A stretch of 64,000 nucleotides of DNA from Chersky-840 sp963838775 (lineage in GTDB: Bacteria > Actinomycetota > Acidimicrobiia > Acidimicrobiales > UBA8190), in NCBI GenBank assembly GCA_963838775.1, contig CAWISP010000034.1:62001-126000 (forward strand), given 5' to 3'. The notes under the pieces were generated by a model that had not been told where the DNA came from, ran no database searches, and was given only the letters and a program-made list of their open reading frames with translations. Below, one piece after another: positions 8,672 through 19,405 of this stretch. The translations under genes were made by a program, and so were the position numbers. Positions within the stretch are counted from its first letter, which is position 1, and each line of letters starts with the position of its first letter.

Positions 8672-9535
8672 TCAATCGGGCGTGTCGTACTCCGCCTGTT
8701 GCGCCCGCTGGTCCTGGGCCCGGGACTCCACGTTGCGTACGGCCGAGGCCACCACGTCGGGAGCGTCGCGGGGGACGAAATGCCCGGTACGGGCGACGCT
8801 CACGAGCTCGCTGCCGGGGATCGACGCCGCGATGCTCGCCGACACCGACGGTGGCACCACGAGGTCCCACGTCCCCGAGATCACGACGGCGGGCACCCGC
8901 ACCGAGCCGAGCGCGGCCTCGACGGCACCGATCTCGCGTACGAGGAACCGTTGCTCGGCCACGAAGCTCCTCCACACCTGTCGGCCCCGTTGCAACGAGA
9001 CGCTGTCGTAGCGTTCATCGGGGAGGCTGGCCCGCAACCACGCCAGTGCGGCGTGATGCTGAGCCCCCACCAGATGACGGACGCGGGGAAGGAGCCGCGT
9101 CAAGGTGAACAGGCCCGCCGCGCTCAGAGCCTCTCCCATCAGCGGCGTGGCCAGGACGCGGTCGAGCATGTTGAGGCTGTTGGCGCGGCCGATCGAGCCG
9201 ACCAGCACGAGACCCGCCACGAGCTCGGGGCGGCGCGCCACGAGCTCGATGGCCACCCCGCCCCCGTAGCTGTGGCCGACCACGGTGACCGGCCCCGCGT
9301 CGCGCTCGGTGACCACATCGGCCAGGAGATCGGCGTTGCCGGCGATGCTGAAGGTCTCCTCGCCGCTGCGTCCGTAGCCGGGACGGTCGACGACGAGCAC
9401 GCGGTGATCCTCCAAGCGCTCGACGACCGGGTCCCAGTCGCTGCCCAGTCCGGGTTGTCCGTGCACGAAGAGGACCGGGGCGCCCCGGCCGCGGTCAACG
9501 ACGTACGGACGGCGCAAGGTGCTCGTCCCCGGCAT
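8672..9535 (-). CDS. Alpha/beta hydrolase
   Basis: A 287-residue alpha/beta-hydrolase-fold enzyme. The oxyanion motif VLFVHGQPG is near residue 22, the nucleophile elbow is VVGHSYGGG (Ser), the acid is in ISGTWDLVVPP (Asp) and the base in ARTGHFVPRD (His), so the triad is complete. The substrate is not recognisable; esterases, epoxide hydrolases and haloperoxidase-like proteins share this pattern. The start (ATG at 9535) lies inside the 3' end of the histidine-kinase gene, a 41-nt overlap on the same strand, which suggests the hydrolase is the last gene of the response-regulator/kinase operon. Confidence 0.85.
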   Translation of the reverse strand: MPGTSTLRRPYVVDRGRGAPVLFVHGQPGLGSDWDPVVERLEDHRVLVVDRPGYGRSGEETFSIAGNADLLADVVTERDAGPVTVVGHSYGGGVAIELVARRPELVAGLVLVGSIGRANSLNMLDRVLATPLMGEALSAAGLFTLTRLLPRVRHLVGAQHHAALAWLRASLPDERYDSVSLQRGRQVWRSFVAEQRFLVREIGAVEAALGSVRVPAVVISGTWDLVVPPSVSASIAASIPGSELVSVARTGHFVPRDAPDVVASAVRNVESRAQDQRAQQAEYDTPD

Positions 9536-11146
9536 CGGGGCTCGTGGACGACGTGTCGGCGGCGAGCTCGGTGTCGGGTGCCGGAGGCGGTGGTCCTCCG
9601 GTGCCGTCGGAGTCGGCGACAGGGATCTCGATGATGAACACCGAACCGACACCGGGCGTGGAGTCGACGCGGGCGCTTCCACCGTGGGCTCCGGCCAGGG
9701 CGGCCACGATCGACAGTCCCAGTCCCGTGCCGTCCCCGGTGCGGGCCTCGCTGCCGCGGTAGAAGCGGTCGAAGACGTGGGCGGCCTGCTCCGCGTCGAG
9801 GCCGGGACCCTCGTCGGCGACCCGCACCACGGCGGTCGGGCCGTGACGGGCCACGTCCACGTGGACCGGGGTGGCCGCGGGCGTGTGCACCACCGCGTTG
9901 TGGAGGAGGTTGTCGACGATCTGGCGCAGGCGGGCGCTGTCGCCGAGGACAAGGACGGGAGCGTCCATGGCGAGGGTGATGGGTCTCTCGGGGTCGTAGG
10001 TGCGCGTGGCATCCACGGCGTCGGCGACGATCCGGCCCAGATCCACGTTCTCGCGCGCCAGAGGACGGCCCTGATCGAGCCGGGCCAACAAGAGCAGGTC
10101 CTGGACCAACAGGGCCATGCGTGCCGCCTCACCCTCGATGCGCTCGGCGGCGCGCCGGCGATCCTCCTCGGACTCGAAGGCTCCTTTGCGCAGGAGCTCG
10201 GCGTAGCCCCGGATCGAGGTCAGGGGTGTGCGCAGCTCGTGCGAGGCGTCGGCCACGAAGCGCCGCAGGCGCACCTCGGAAGATGTGCGCTCGCGGAAGG
10301 CGGCCTCGATCTGACTCAACATGCCGTTCAGCGCCACTCCCAGGCGACCGACCTCGCTGCGATCGTCGGTGCGCCTGATCCGTTGGGTGAGGTCGCCCCT
10401 GGCGATGGCCCCGGCCGTTTCGGTCATGTCATCGAGCGGGCGCATCCCCATGCGCACGATCCACAGCGTGAGCAGCAGCAGGGCGATCATCACCGCGATC
10501 GACACCAAGAGCTCCACGTGCGTCAGCGAGGCGATCGTCTTGTCGGTCGGGTCGAGCGAGATGGCGGTGACGACGGTTCCCCCCGGGACCGCGACGGCCT
10601 CGAGCCGGTACTGCTGCCCGTGCGACCCGACGGCGGGGACGTCGATCGCCCGCTCTCGGGTGCGTACGGACCGTGGTTGGTCCCGAAGACGTGCGGTCTC
10701 GTGATGTGCTGGACGGGCAGGTCCCGCGGCAGCACGGGGGCGGGGTCGGGGTTGGCGGCCAGTCCCGAGGGCAGCCGGACCAGCACCGTGCCGGTCGTCG
10801 AGAGGACCTCGACGTAGGCGTCGGAGCTCAGCCGGTCGGCCAGCACGCTCCCGTTCAACCGCGGGTTCGGAGGTGGAGTGGCATTGAACTTCGGCGGCGC
10901 CTTCGTGCTCAGCTCGGCCAGCCATTTGCCGGGGTCGGTGACCGGCGTCCGGTCCCCCGCCTTCAGGTCGCGCTCGTAGACCTGGGAGATGTAGTTGTAG
11001 GCCTGGGTCTGCGAGGCGTCGATCTGTTCGTCGAGCCTTCCGATCAGAAACGACCGCAACGACGACGACGTCACGACGTCGGTCGTGATGAGCGCCGCCA
11101 CGAGCAGCAACATCATGCCCACCACGAGCCGGCGCCGCAGCGACAC
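9495..11146 (-). pseudogene. Sensor histidine kinase, reading frame broken near 10650
   Basis: Membrane sensor kinase paired with the OmpR-type regulator just upstream (regulator stop and kinase GTG are 5 nt apart). The first frame encodes TM1 and most of the extracytoplasmic domain; the second encodes TM2, HAMP, the H-box ASHELRTPLTSIRGY (phospho-His near codon 303), the N-box DNLLHNAVVH, and the G-boxes DEGPGLD and GTGLGLS, all intact. The two frames join only if one base is restored. The likeliest place is a CCC run at 10649-10651, which would give APESGAIDVPAVGS. No slippery heptamer is seen. A sequencing error or a recent mutation are both possible. Typical TrcS/MprB-like architecture; the signal is unknown. 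Confidence 0.8.
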
Positions 11147-11151
11147 CGTGA

Positions 11152-11847
11152 CTACTCTCGGTCGCGCGGGAGCCTGAGGCTGTAGCCCACGCCGCGGATG
11201 GTGTGGATCAACGGCGGGTCCACACGGTCGATCTTCTTGCGCAGGTAGCTGATGTAGGTCTCGACGATGTTGGGGTCGCCGTCGAAGTCGTAGGTCCACA
11301 CGTGATCCAGGATCTCACTCTTCGACAGCACCCGACGGGCATTCTCGAGCATGTACCGCAGAAGGTTGAATTCCGTGGCGGTCAACTCGACGAGCGAGTC
11401 CTGGCGCCAGACCTCGTGGGTCTGGTCGTCCATCTCGAGGTCGGCGAACTTGAGCCGGTCGCTGTCGAGCGAAGGCGTGGTCCGGCGCAAGACGGCGTGG
11501 ATGCGAGCCACGAGCTCGTCGAGGCTGAACGGCTTGGTCACGTAGTCGTCACCGCCGGCGGTGAGACCCCCCACCTTGTCCTCGGTGGCGTCGCGGGCCG
11601 TCAGGAACAGCACTGGCGTCCTGTTGCCCTGCTCCCGCATCCGGCGGCACACCTCGGTGCCGTCGACGTCGGGAAGCATGACGTCCAAAAGAACCAGGTC
11701 ATGGTGGCCACGCCCGGCCAGCGTGATGGCGTCCCCGCCCGTGGCCGCGGTCTCCACGGCGAATCCCTCGAAGCGCAGGGCGGCGCCGAGGAGATCAGTG
11801 ATGTAGGGCTCGTCGTCGACGACCAGGATCTTCGTGGGTGTGTTCAC
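11152..11847 (-). CDS. OmpR/PhoB-family response regulator
   Basis: A 231-residue two-domain regulator. The receiver domain (about 5-120) has the acidic pair in VVDDEP, the phospho-acceptor Asp in LVLLDVMLPDVDG, the conserved Thr in VLFLTARD and the Lys in YVTKPFSLDE. The C-terminal winged helix (about 130-229) contains ELTATEFNLLRYMLENARRV and ends with YISYLRKKID and RGVGYSLR, typical of OmpR/PhoB DNA-binding domains. It heads the regulator-kinase-hydrolase operon. Closest in style to the mycobacterial TrcR/TcrX type, but orthology cannot be settled here. Confidence 0.93.
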   Translation of the reverse strand: MNTPTKILVVDDEPYITDLLGAALRFEGFAVETAATGGDAITLAGRGHHDLVLLDVMLPDVDGTEVCRRMREQGNRTPVLFLTARDATEDKVGGLTAGGDDYVTKPFSLDELVARIHAVLRRTTPSLDSDRLKFADLEMDDQTHEVWRQDSLVELTATEFNLLRYMLENARRVLSKSEILDHVWTYDFDGDPNIVETYISYLRKKIDRVDPPLIHTIRGVGYSLRLPRDRE

Positions 11848-11898
11848 CCCTCCATGTTCTCAGATGGGGCGCCCGACCCGGAGGGCACTGCGCCGCGG

Positions 11899-12658
11899 TT
11901 AGGCCGCCACCCCCGTCCGGGCACGGTGGCCGCCACCCTTGACCAGGACGAGCCCCGCCCGTTTGCATGCCCACCACGTCACGAGGAGCAGAGCCTCGAC
12001 CACGATGTGCATCGACATCTTCGACTTGCCCTCCACCCGGTCCACGAACCGGATGGGCACTTCGGTCACCTGTCCCCCGTGCTGGAGGACCTGGTACACC
12101 ATCTCGATCTGGAACCCGTACCCCTCGGCACGCACCGCGTTGAGGTCGATGCGGCGCAGCGCATCGGCCCGGTAGGCCCGGAACCCCGAGGTCGAGTCGG
12201 TCACGTGCAGCCCGTAGCAGCATGGCAGCGTAGACGTTGCCACCCTGGGACAGCAGGCGGCGGTGCCAGCGCCAGTTGGGGATCGACCCGCCCGGGACGT
12301 AGCGCGACCCGATCACGAGGTCGACACCCTCGCGCAGTGGCGCGATCAGCGTGGGGAGCGCCTCGGGCTCGTGCGAAAGGTCGGCGTCCATCTCCACGAA
12401 CGCCTCCCAGCCCCGTTCGAGGCCCCAGGCGAACCCGGCGCGGTACGCGCTTCCCAGACCGGACTTGGCGTGGCGCCGCAGGACGTCGATGTTGCCGAGC
12501 TCGTCGCCGAGCTTCTCGGCCATGTCGGCGGTGCCGTCGGGACTGCCGTCGTCGACCACGAGCACCCCCGCGTCGGGCAGGGCGCCCCGGATGCGGTGCA
12601 GGACGTGGTCGATGTTCTCCGCTTCGTTGTACGTCGGCAGGACGACGAGGACGCGCAC
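11899..12658 (-). pseudogene. Polyprenol-phosphate mannosyltransferase-like GT2, frameshifted near 12215
   Basis: GT2 glycosyltransferase resembling dolichol/polyprenol-phosphate mannose synthase. The first frame starts MRVLVVLPTYNEAENI and contains VVDDGSPDGTAD and the DADLSHEPE metal-binding site; it runs to GGNVYAAML. The family sequence then continues in another frame (GLHVTDSTSGFRAYRAD, then GFQIEMVYQ and VPIRFVDRVEGKSKMS) up to the TAA at 11899. Removing one base around 12213-12220 rejoins the two. In actinomycetes this enzyme supplies lipid-linked mannose for the envelope. It lies 51 nt downstream of no same-direction coupling partner except the response regulator, which begins after it. 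Confidence 0.8.
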
Positions 12659-12667
12659 GACCGAAGC

Positions 12668-13841
12668 CTAGGGGACCGCGGTGGGTCCGCCAGTGGTTCC
12701 CACGATCTCCAATTGCGCCTCGGGAGCGCTCGAGTGCCACATCTCGCGCACGATCACCTGGATCGACCCGGCGATGGGGATGGCCAGCAGCGTGCCCACG
12801 AACCCCCCGAAGAACCCGCCCACCAGGTCGCCGACGTTGGCCCCCACCAGGATGGCGATGAGCACGAGGAGCGGGTTGATGCGCACGGTCCGGCTCATCA
12901 CGATGGGATTGAGCACGTGGTTCTCGATCTGGGTGTAGGCGAGAAAGACCACGGCGAAGACGACGAAGGCGGTCACCGAGTGCGCCAGTGCGAACAAGGC
13001 GGTGGGCAGACCCGCCACCAGGCCGCCGATCATGGGCAGGAAGTCGAAGAGCGCCACCCACAGGGCCCACAACAGCGCGTAGGGCACCCCCAACGCCAAC
13101 AAGGTCACGAAGACGACCACGCCGGCGATGACCGACGTGATGAAGTTCCCGAGCATGAACCCGGTCACCGACCGGTTGACCTCCCCGGCGACGCGTGTGA
13201 GCCGGGCGGCGCGTTGGGGGGCGATGAGCCGCAACAGCGCCGGCGCGTAGCTTGGGGCCCTCCAGCAACAGCAACAGCACCAGCATGAACACCACGAACA
13301 GATCGAAGCCGAGGGCGAAGGCCCCGGCCCCGAGCTTCAACGCCGGCTTGGACAGGTTCTTGGCGTAGCTCTGGAGCTTGGGCAGGTTCTGTTGGACCCA
13401 GTGCTGCACGTGGTACTTGCGGACCAGACTCCCGATGTACCCCTTACCGTGCTCGGCACTCTTCACATAGCTGGGGAGCTTGGAGATGAGGTGGGTCAAC
13501 CCGTTCGCCAACGGTGCGCCGAACGCATAGGCGAGGCCGGTGAACACGAGCACGGCGAACAGCGTCACGATGGCGACGGCATAGCCCCGGCGCGAGAGCC
13601 CCACCCGCTGCAACAGAACGACCAAAGGGTTGAGCAGCAGCGCGATGAACCCGGCCACGGCCATGAGCAGGATCACGTCGCGCAGCTTGTAGGCGATCTT
13701 TCCCGCCGCCAGGGTGGCGACCACCACGCCCACGGTGACGAGGATCGCTTGCAGGGGGACGCGTCGCTCGTCGGCCCACTCCCAGAGCCGCGTTCGCCTG
13801 GTCACCGGCGGTGCGGGCATCTCCGACATCGTCCCCAGCAT
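12668..13841 (-). pseudogene. AI-2E family transporter (UPF0118), frameshifted near 13253
   Basis: Multi-span permease of the AI-2E/UPF0118 family, about 390 codons. The first frame (from ATG 13841, or ATG 13829) covers the N-terminal membrane pair and reaches FMLVLLLLLEGP. The second frame carries the C-terminal half, RLIAPQRAARLTRVAGEV, then FITSVIAGVVVFVTLLALGVP, DFLPMIGGLVAGLPTA and a final set of spans. Removing a single A in the CCCCAAGC context joins them as LLEGPSYAPALLRLIAP. Members export AI-2 or act as Na+/H+ antiporters; the role here is unknown. It sits 9 nt upstream of the glycosyltransferase and probably shares its transcript. Confidence 0.8.
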
Positions 13842-13930
13842 GGCAGCCCCCGTCCCGGCGACCGCGGCACAACTCCGAGTCCGCCGCGCCGATCCGGATT
13901 GGCCCGTCTCGGGCCCTCTGACGTGGAAGC

Positions 13931-15052
13931 ATGGCTCGGATGCAGGCGGAGACGGAGGCCGCCCCCAGGCGGAGGCGGATGCGCAGACAGGTCAAGTGGG
14001 GTCTCTACGCGGTCGGGCTCTTTCTCGTCCTCGAGTACCTCGTCCTGCCCCAGCTGGCGGGCGCACGCAAGTCGGTCAACCTCCTGGGCCGGATCAACTT
14101 CGCCTACGTCATCGCCGGTGTGATCCTCGAAGCTGCATCGCTCGTGTCCTACAGCCAGCTCACCCACACCGTGCTGCACAACGGTGGACCGCCGCGATCG
14201 CGGCTGCTGCGGATCAACCTGTCGAGTCTGTCGGTGAGCCACATCGTACCGGGAGGCACGGCGCCGGGCACCGCCGTCGCCTTCCGCCTGCTCACGCAGT
14301 CGGGTGTGACGGGCGCCGACGCCGGCTTCGCCCTGGGCATGCAGGGCGTCGGCTCGGCGCTGGTCCTCAATTCGATCCTGTGGTTGGCCCTGCTCGTCTC
14401 GGTGTTCTTCCACGGGTACAACCCGCTCTACGCCGTGGCCGCCGGGGCGGGGGTCGTGCTCATGGGTCTGGTCGCCGGGCTCGTGCTGGCGCTCACGCGG
14501 GGGCGCCACCGCTCCATCGCGATCTGCCGTCGCTGGGCGGACCACATCCCCTTCCTGGACGGCGACAAGGTCGCCGTCCAGGCCCACCGGGTGGCCGAGC
14601 GTCTGGGCCAGTTCCTGGCCGAACCCCAGGTCCTGCTCCGGGCGGTCGCGTGGGCAGCGGCGTTCTGGTTGCTCGATGCGGCCTCGCTGTTCGTCTTCAT
14701 CGCCGCGCTGGGGACGATCGTCTCCCCCATCGACCTACTGGTCGCCTACGGCCTGGCCCAGGTGCTCGCCGTGTTCCCGATCACGCCCTCGGGCCTCGGC
14801 GTGGTCGAAGGTGTCCTCATCTCCACCCTGAGCGGCTTCGGTGTCCCCCAGGAGACGGCCATCCTCGGCGTCCTGGGCTACCGCCTGGCCAACTTCTGGC
14901 TGCCCATCCCCGTCGGCGGCATCGCCTATCTGTCCCTGCGGTTCTCGGGGGAAGGGTGGTACCAACGCCTGCGTCGTGCCCGCGACGAGGTGGTGTCCCT
15001 CGACGACAACGGGGTGCTGCCGACCCCCGACGCCCTCTCCCCGGAGTGCTGA
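13931..15052 (+). CDS. Flippase-like integral membrane protein (LPG synthase TM / UPF0104 type)
   Basis: A 373-residue polytopic membrane protein matching the transmembrane domain seen in MprF and AglD (UPF0104), without a catalytic soluble domain. About eight hydrophobic segments are visible, with a conserved-looking stretch VSHIVPGGTAPGTAVAFRLL (about 100-120) and the family C-terminal motif FPITPSGLGVVEGVL followed by LGYRLANFWLPIPVG. A short basic N-terminus (RRRRMRRQVK) precedes TM1. It is divergent from the AI-2E permease (89 nt apart) and converges with ppk1. Stand-alone members are linked to lipid flipping or glycolipid assembly, which would suit the neighbouring polyprenol-mannose gene; this is inference. 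Confidence 0.8.
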   Translation: MARMQAETEAAPRRRRMRRQVKWGLYAVGLFLVLEYLVLPQLAGARKSVNLLGRINFAYVIAGVILEAASLVSYSQLTHTVLHNGGPPRSRLLRINLSSLSVSHIVPGGTAPGTAVAFRLLTQSGVTGADAGFALGMQGVGSALVLNSILWLALLVSVFFHGYNPLYAVAAGAGVVLMGLVAGLVLALTRGRHRSIAICRRWADHIPFLDGDKVAVQAHRVAERLGQFLAEPQVLLRAVAWAAAFWLLDAASLFVFIAALGTIVSPIDLLVAYGLAQVLAVFPITPSGLGVVEGVLISTLSGFGVPQETAILGVLGYRLANFWLPIPVGGIAYLSLRFSGEGWYQRLRRARDEVVSLDDNGVLPTPDALSPEC

Positions 15053-15104
15053 CCCCTCGATCGAAATCGAATCGGCCCTCGGCGGGAAGGGGCCCTCGGC
15101 GTGA

Positions 15105-17291
<2,187 letters not shown>

Positions 17292-17346
17292 CAAAGATCC
17301 AGGGTACCGCCGGTGGGGTCCCGACAGGGTCCCGTGTTCCTGCCCC

Positions 17347-17382
17347 GGCGCCAGGGTCGGCGCCAGGGTCGGTGCCAGGGTC
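17347..17382. repeat. 12-bp tandem repeat, three copies
   Basis: Three copies of ggcgccagggtc (third copy ggtgccagggtc) in the divergent spacer between ppk1 and the SEDS gene. This places it in the probable promoter region of both genes. Its role is unknown. Confidence 0.85.
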
Positions 17383-17412
17383 CGCCACGGGCCCGGCAGT
17401 AGGCTCGGTCCG

Positions 17413-18792
17413 GTGCCCCGACTCCTGAGTCGCCTCGCGCCCACCGAGGGGATGCGGGCCCGCCGTCCCAAGCCGAAGAGGCGGACCGAGCTCGGTCTGC
17501 TCGTCTTCGGCTCGCTCATCGTCGTCGCCACCTACGTGCTCGCTTCGGTGGGTACGACGTCGAAGATCCCCGCCAACCTGGGGCCGTTCCTGGGCGTCAT
17601 GCTCGGGCTCGCCCTCGTCGCCCATGTCGCCAACCGCGTCTACGCCCCCGACGCCAATGCCGTGCTGCTCCCCATCGCCACGCTCTTGAACGGGCTCGGC
17701 TACGTGATGCTGGCCCGCATCGCCCAACACTGGGCCCAGGCCCAGGCAGGTTGGACGGCGGTGGGCGTGGGGGCCTACGTCGTGACCCTGGCGGTGGTAC
17801 GCCGGTCGCGCGACCTCGACCGGTACCGGTACCTGCTCCTGCTGGTGGCGGTGGTCCTCATGCTGTCCCCGCTCATCCCGCACCTGGGCCAGAACCACAA
17901 CGGGGCGCGCCTGTGGGTGGGGGTGGGGCCCATCAACGGGCAACCCATCGAGCTGGCCAAGTTGGCCCTGTGCATCTTCTTCGCGTCCTACTTCGTGGAG
18001 AAGCGCGAGCTGCTGTCGGTGCCCACCTTGCGTGTCGGCAACCGGCTGATGCTCGACCCCCGGCCCCTCGTCCCCATCCTCGTGGCATGGGGCTTCACCA
18101 TGCTCGTGCTCGGCGGCGAGGACGACATCGGGTTCGCGCTGCTCATCTTCGTGTTGTTCATGGCCATGCTGTGGCTCACGTCGGGACGATGGAATTACCT
18201 CGCCCTGGGCCTCGTGCTCTTCGTGGCCGGGGCCTTCGCCGCCGACCGACTCTTCTCCCAGGTGAACGTGCGGGTCTCGGAGTGGCTCCACCCCCAGCCG
18301 ACGGGCCAGATCATGGCGGGCCTGTACGGCATGGGGACGGGAGGGCTCATCGGCACGGGACTGGGCTTCGGTGATGTGCGCGTCATCCCCGAGGTGCACA
18401 GCGACTACATCTTCACCGCCTTCGGCACCGAGATGGGGTTGCTCGGCACGGCGTCGATCCTGTTCGCCTTCATGCTGCTCGTCGGGGCCGGCTTCCGCAC
18501 CGCCCAGACGGCGCGCTCGGAGTTCGCCCAGATGGTGGCGGCCGGGCTCACCTTGATCCTCGGCTTCCAGGCGTTGTTCATCATGGCCGGCATCATCCGC
18601 CTGCTCCCGCTCACCGGCATCACCCTGCCGTTCATGGCTTACGGCGGGTCGTCACTGGTGGCCAACTACGTCCTCATCGCCCTGCTCATGCGGATCTCCG
18701 ACGAAGGCGAGCGCGCCATCGTGGTCGACCAGGCGACGGCCCAACGAGTGGCACCGGCCACCGTCGCGGCGGTACCGGCCGCCGGACGCTGA
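17413..18792 (+). CDS. FtsW/RodA/SpoVE (SEDS) family glycosyltransferase
   Basis: Polytopic SEDS peptidoglycan polymerase of about 460 residues, with roughly ten membrane spans. Family landmarks include NGARLWVGVGPINGQPIELAK (the typical ARRWI-like loop and PSE-like motif), the extracellular loop GTGLGFGDVRVIPEVHSDYIF containing the region of the catalytic acid, and LPFMAYGGSSLVANY near the end. The start is uncertain: GTG 17413 is given, and ATG 17452 is the main alternative. It resembles the actinobacterial FtsW/RodA-like protein often found with penicillin-binding proteins, but none is adjacent here. It converges with the nuclease-domain gene that is coupled to a second SEDS gene, rodA. 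Confidence 0.88.
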   Translation: MPRLLSRLAPTEGMRARRPKPKRRTELGLLVFGSLIVVATYVLASVGTTSKIPANLGPFLGVMLGLALVAHVANRVYAPDANAVLLPIATLLNGLGYVMLARIAQHWAQAQAGWTAVGVGAYVVTLAVVRRSRDLDRYRYLLLLVAVVLMLSPLIPHLGQNHNGARLWVGVGPINGQPIELAKLALCIFFASYFVEKRELLSVPTLRVGNRLMLDPRPLVPILVAWGFTMLVLGGEDDIGFALLIFVLFMAMLWLTSGRWNYLALGLVLFVAGAFAADRLFSQVNVRVSEWLHPQPTGQIMAGLYGMGTGGLIGTGLGFGDVRVIPEVHSDYIFTAFGTEMGLLGTASILFAFMLLVGAGFRTAQTARSEFAQMVAAGLTLILGFQALFIMAGIIRLLPLTGITLPFMAYGGSSLVANYVLIALLMRISDEGERAIVVDQATAQRVAPATVAAVPAAGR

Positions 18793-18802
18793 CCCCCTAC
18801 TG

Positions 18803-18840
18803 AACCGGCGCCACCCGGCGCAACCGGCGCCACCCAGCAC
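18803..18840. repeat. 19-bp direct repeat, two copies
   Basis: Two adjacent copies of aaccggcgccacccggcgc (the second ends cagcac) fill most of the 52-nt gap between two convergent genes. Each copy contains ggcgcc palindromes, so the transcript could fold from either strand. A bidirectional terminator is possible but not demonstrated. Confidence 0.7.
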
Positions 18841-18844
18841 AACC

Positions 18845-19405
18845 TCAGGGTCGGCTGCCGGGCCCTTCCGGCCCCACCCCGGGAGGGGCGTCGGCACCGG
18901 TGAACACCCATTCGGCCACCAGGATCGGGGTGGGGAGCCGCTGGCGCAGGGCCAGGGCGATGGCATCGGAGGGCCGGCAGGGCAGGACACGGCGCCCCCG
19001 CGGCCCCGTGGTGTCGATCTCGGCGAAGAACACCTGCCCCCGCCGGACGGTGACGCGCACGGCCTCGATGCTCACGTCGTGGCGGTCGAGGATCTCGGTC
19101 ACGAGCTCGTGGGTGAGGGGGCGGGGCGTGTCGATGCCGCGGAACGCGAAGGCGATCGCCGTGCCCTCGGCCATGCCCACGGGGATCCGAAGCTCGCGCC
19201 AGGGGTCCTGCGCTTCGTGCAGCACGACCTCGGGGTTGGCGCTCGGGAGCTCCATCTCGACGCCGGCCACGGCCACGATCCTCCACACCTCCGGAGAGAG
19301 GTCGAGCACCTCGAGCGGCGTGGGCGCCAAACCCGTGCCCATCTGGTCCGGCGCCGACGCGTCGTGCTCGTCAACGGCGCCGCCACCGGCGTCGACGTCG
19401 GTCAT
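18845..19405 (-). CDS. Bifunctional nuclease (BFN/DUF151) domain protein
   Basis: A 186-residue protein with one BFN/DUF151 domain (about 40-165). Typical features are the substrate-binding-like ELRIPVGMAEGTAIAFAF, the central LTHELVTEILDRHDVSIEAVRV and the late RVLPCRPSDAIALALR. Plant and bacterial homologues have been described as DNase/RNase; activity here is not shown. The N-terminal 35 residues are Asp/Ala-rich and the C-terminus is Gly/Pro-rich. Its ATG overlaps the rodA stop codon (ATGA), so it is translationally coupled to a cell-shape gene. Confidence 0.85.
   Translation of the reverse strand: MTDVDAGGGAVDEHDASAPDQMGTGLAPTPLEVLDLSPEVWRIVAVAGVEMELPSANPEVVLHEAQDPWRELRIPVGMAEGTAIAFAFRGIDTPRPLTHELVTEILDRHDVSIEAVRVTVRRGQVFFAEIDTTGPRGRRVLPCRPSDAIALALRQRLPTPILVAEWVFTGADAPPGVGPEGPGSRP

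Noticed and set aside
8672..10132. 486-codon fusion of kinase region and alpha/beta hydrolase
   Set aside because: The upstream part is an out-of-frame reading of the histidine kinase; the hydrolase starts at ATG 9535.
10523..10925. Programmed -1 ribosomal frameshifting in the kinase gene
   Set aside because: No X-XXY-YYZ slippery heptamer or downstream stem was seen in the overlap of the two frames; an indel is simpler.
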